Shown here: positions 13,784 through 14,056 of the stretch, piece by piece
How the letters are laid out: every line of letters begins with the position of its first letter
Position numbering within the stretch: position 1 is the stretch's first letter
Assembly (NCBI GenBank): GCA_023389895.1
Contig: JAEWDX010000165.1
Span: 1-14,056, forward strand
Length of the DNA: 14,056 nucleotides
Origin: Bacillota bacterium
GTDB lineage: Bacteria; Bacillota; Bacilli; Bacillales; Cytobacillaceae
Direction: 5' to 3'
Position numbers and translations under genes: made by a program
The notes under the pieces: model-generated
Database searches by the model: none
What the model was told of the DNA's origin: nothing
Seen by the model: the letters and a program-made list of their open reading frames with translations, nothing else

Positions 13784-13813
13784 AGTATACATTGTTCTTA
13801 TGAATCAGGTCAA
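13784..13813 (-). promoter_or_regulatory. Sigma-A promoter of the mutS2-like leader
   Basis: Minus strand: TTGACC (13813-13808), an 18-base spacer, TATACT (13789-13784). Transcription would start near 13777, some 35 bases before the leader peptide and about 395 bases before the mutS2-like gene. Confidence 0.7.
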
Positions 13814-13892
13814 TACATGTAAACCTATAAATATTACCCGGAACGATTAAATGAGATGAATACTGAATCCTTTTATCGAGCGACATTCATCT

Positions 13893-14056
13893 TCAGGGAA
13901 CAGTAGTATTAGAAAATCCCTCGTTCACAGCTTTCTTTGTCCTTCTTACAGCAACGGCACCGATTGAAATAGCTAAAGTCACTCCAATTATTATCCCTAA
14001 CAAACTAATATTATTGCTTATGCTCTCACTGCTCCCACCGAAGATGATTGTATAAT
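13893..14056 (-). CDS. C-terminus of a membrane-anchored protein (partial)
   Basis: The frame enters from the right edge and gives 53 residues, stopping at TGA 13895-13893. A Ser/Asn-rich stretch (GGSSESISNN) precedes one hydrophobic span (SLLGIIIGVTLAISIGAVAV) and a basic RRTKK stop-transfer signal with a short tail ending SNTTVP. This looks like a single-pass C-terminal anchor with the bulk of the protein outside the cell. The gene is upstream of the mutS2-like leader on the same strand; no terminator was seen between 13814 and 13892. The family is not recognisable from this part. Confidence 0.65.
   Translation of the reverse strand, partial: YTIIFGGSSESISNNISLLGIIIGVTLAISIGAVAVRRTKKAVNEGFSNTTVP

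Overview
The window looks like chromosomal DNA of a low-GC Gram-positive spore-former of the Bacillaceae. The signs are AT-rich sequence, strong AGGAGG-type ribosome binding sites, TTG starts, sigma-A type promoters, intrinsic terminators with long T tracts, and a close relative of Bacillus subtilis VmlR. The species cannot be named from the sequence alone. Both ends cut through genes.

Left part (1-3761): the 3' end of a probable SHOCT-like domain gene and a 96-aa partner; a stem-rich segment that may be a structured RNA; a 53-aa hydrophilic protein with a strong terminator; an L-cysteine desulfidase/serine dehydratase-alpha family protein; a 20-bp periodic repeat; a DUF985 cupin protein; and a histidine phosphatase preceded by a run of ten G.

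Middle (3762-9720): two ABC-F ATPases, each behind a long leader with the layout of a ribosome-controlled attenuator. The first is a VmlR orthologue. Its leader has an extended -10 promoter, a three-codon upstream ORF, mutually exclusive pairings, and a terminator just before the gene. Downstream, a 1.2-kb block with a lipoprotein metalloprotease-like gene lies between two 98.7% identical 307-bp copies of the vmlR 3' end, so the locus was rearranged recently. The second ABC-F gene (630 aa) follows a 44-aa ORF with an excellent RBS and two terminator hairpins.

Right part (9721-14056): seven 51-bp repeats with terminator-like hairpins; a two-gene operon (DUF4870 membrane protein plus MerR regulator) behind a promoter with the 19-bp spacer typical of MerR control; a convergent bidirectional terminator; and, on the minus strand, a MutS2-like ATPase without the Smr nuclease domain. 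About 400 bases upstream of it begin a promoter, a seven-residue leader peptide, an antiterminator/terminator pair and a second terminator. A membrane protein C-terminus enters from the right edge.

The most interesting reading is that three ATPases with known or plausible ribosome roles (VmlR, a second ABC-F, and a MutS2-like protein) sit within 10 kb and each has an attenuation-type leader. This suggests a cluster responding to ribosome-targeting antibiotics or ribosome stalling, and hints that the Smr-less MutS2 variant acts on ribosomes. That last step is inference.
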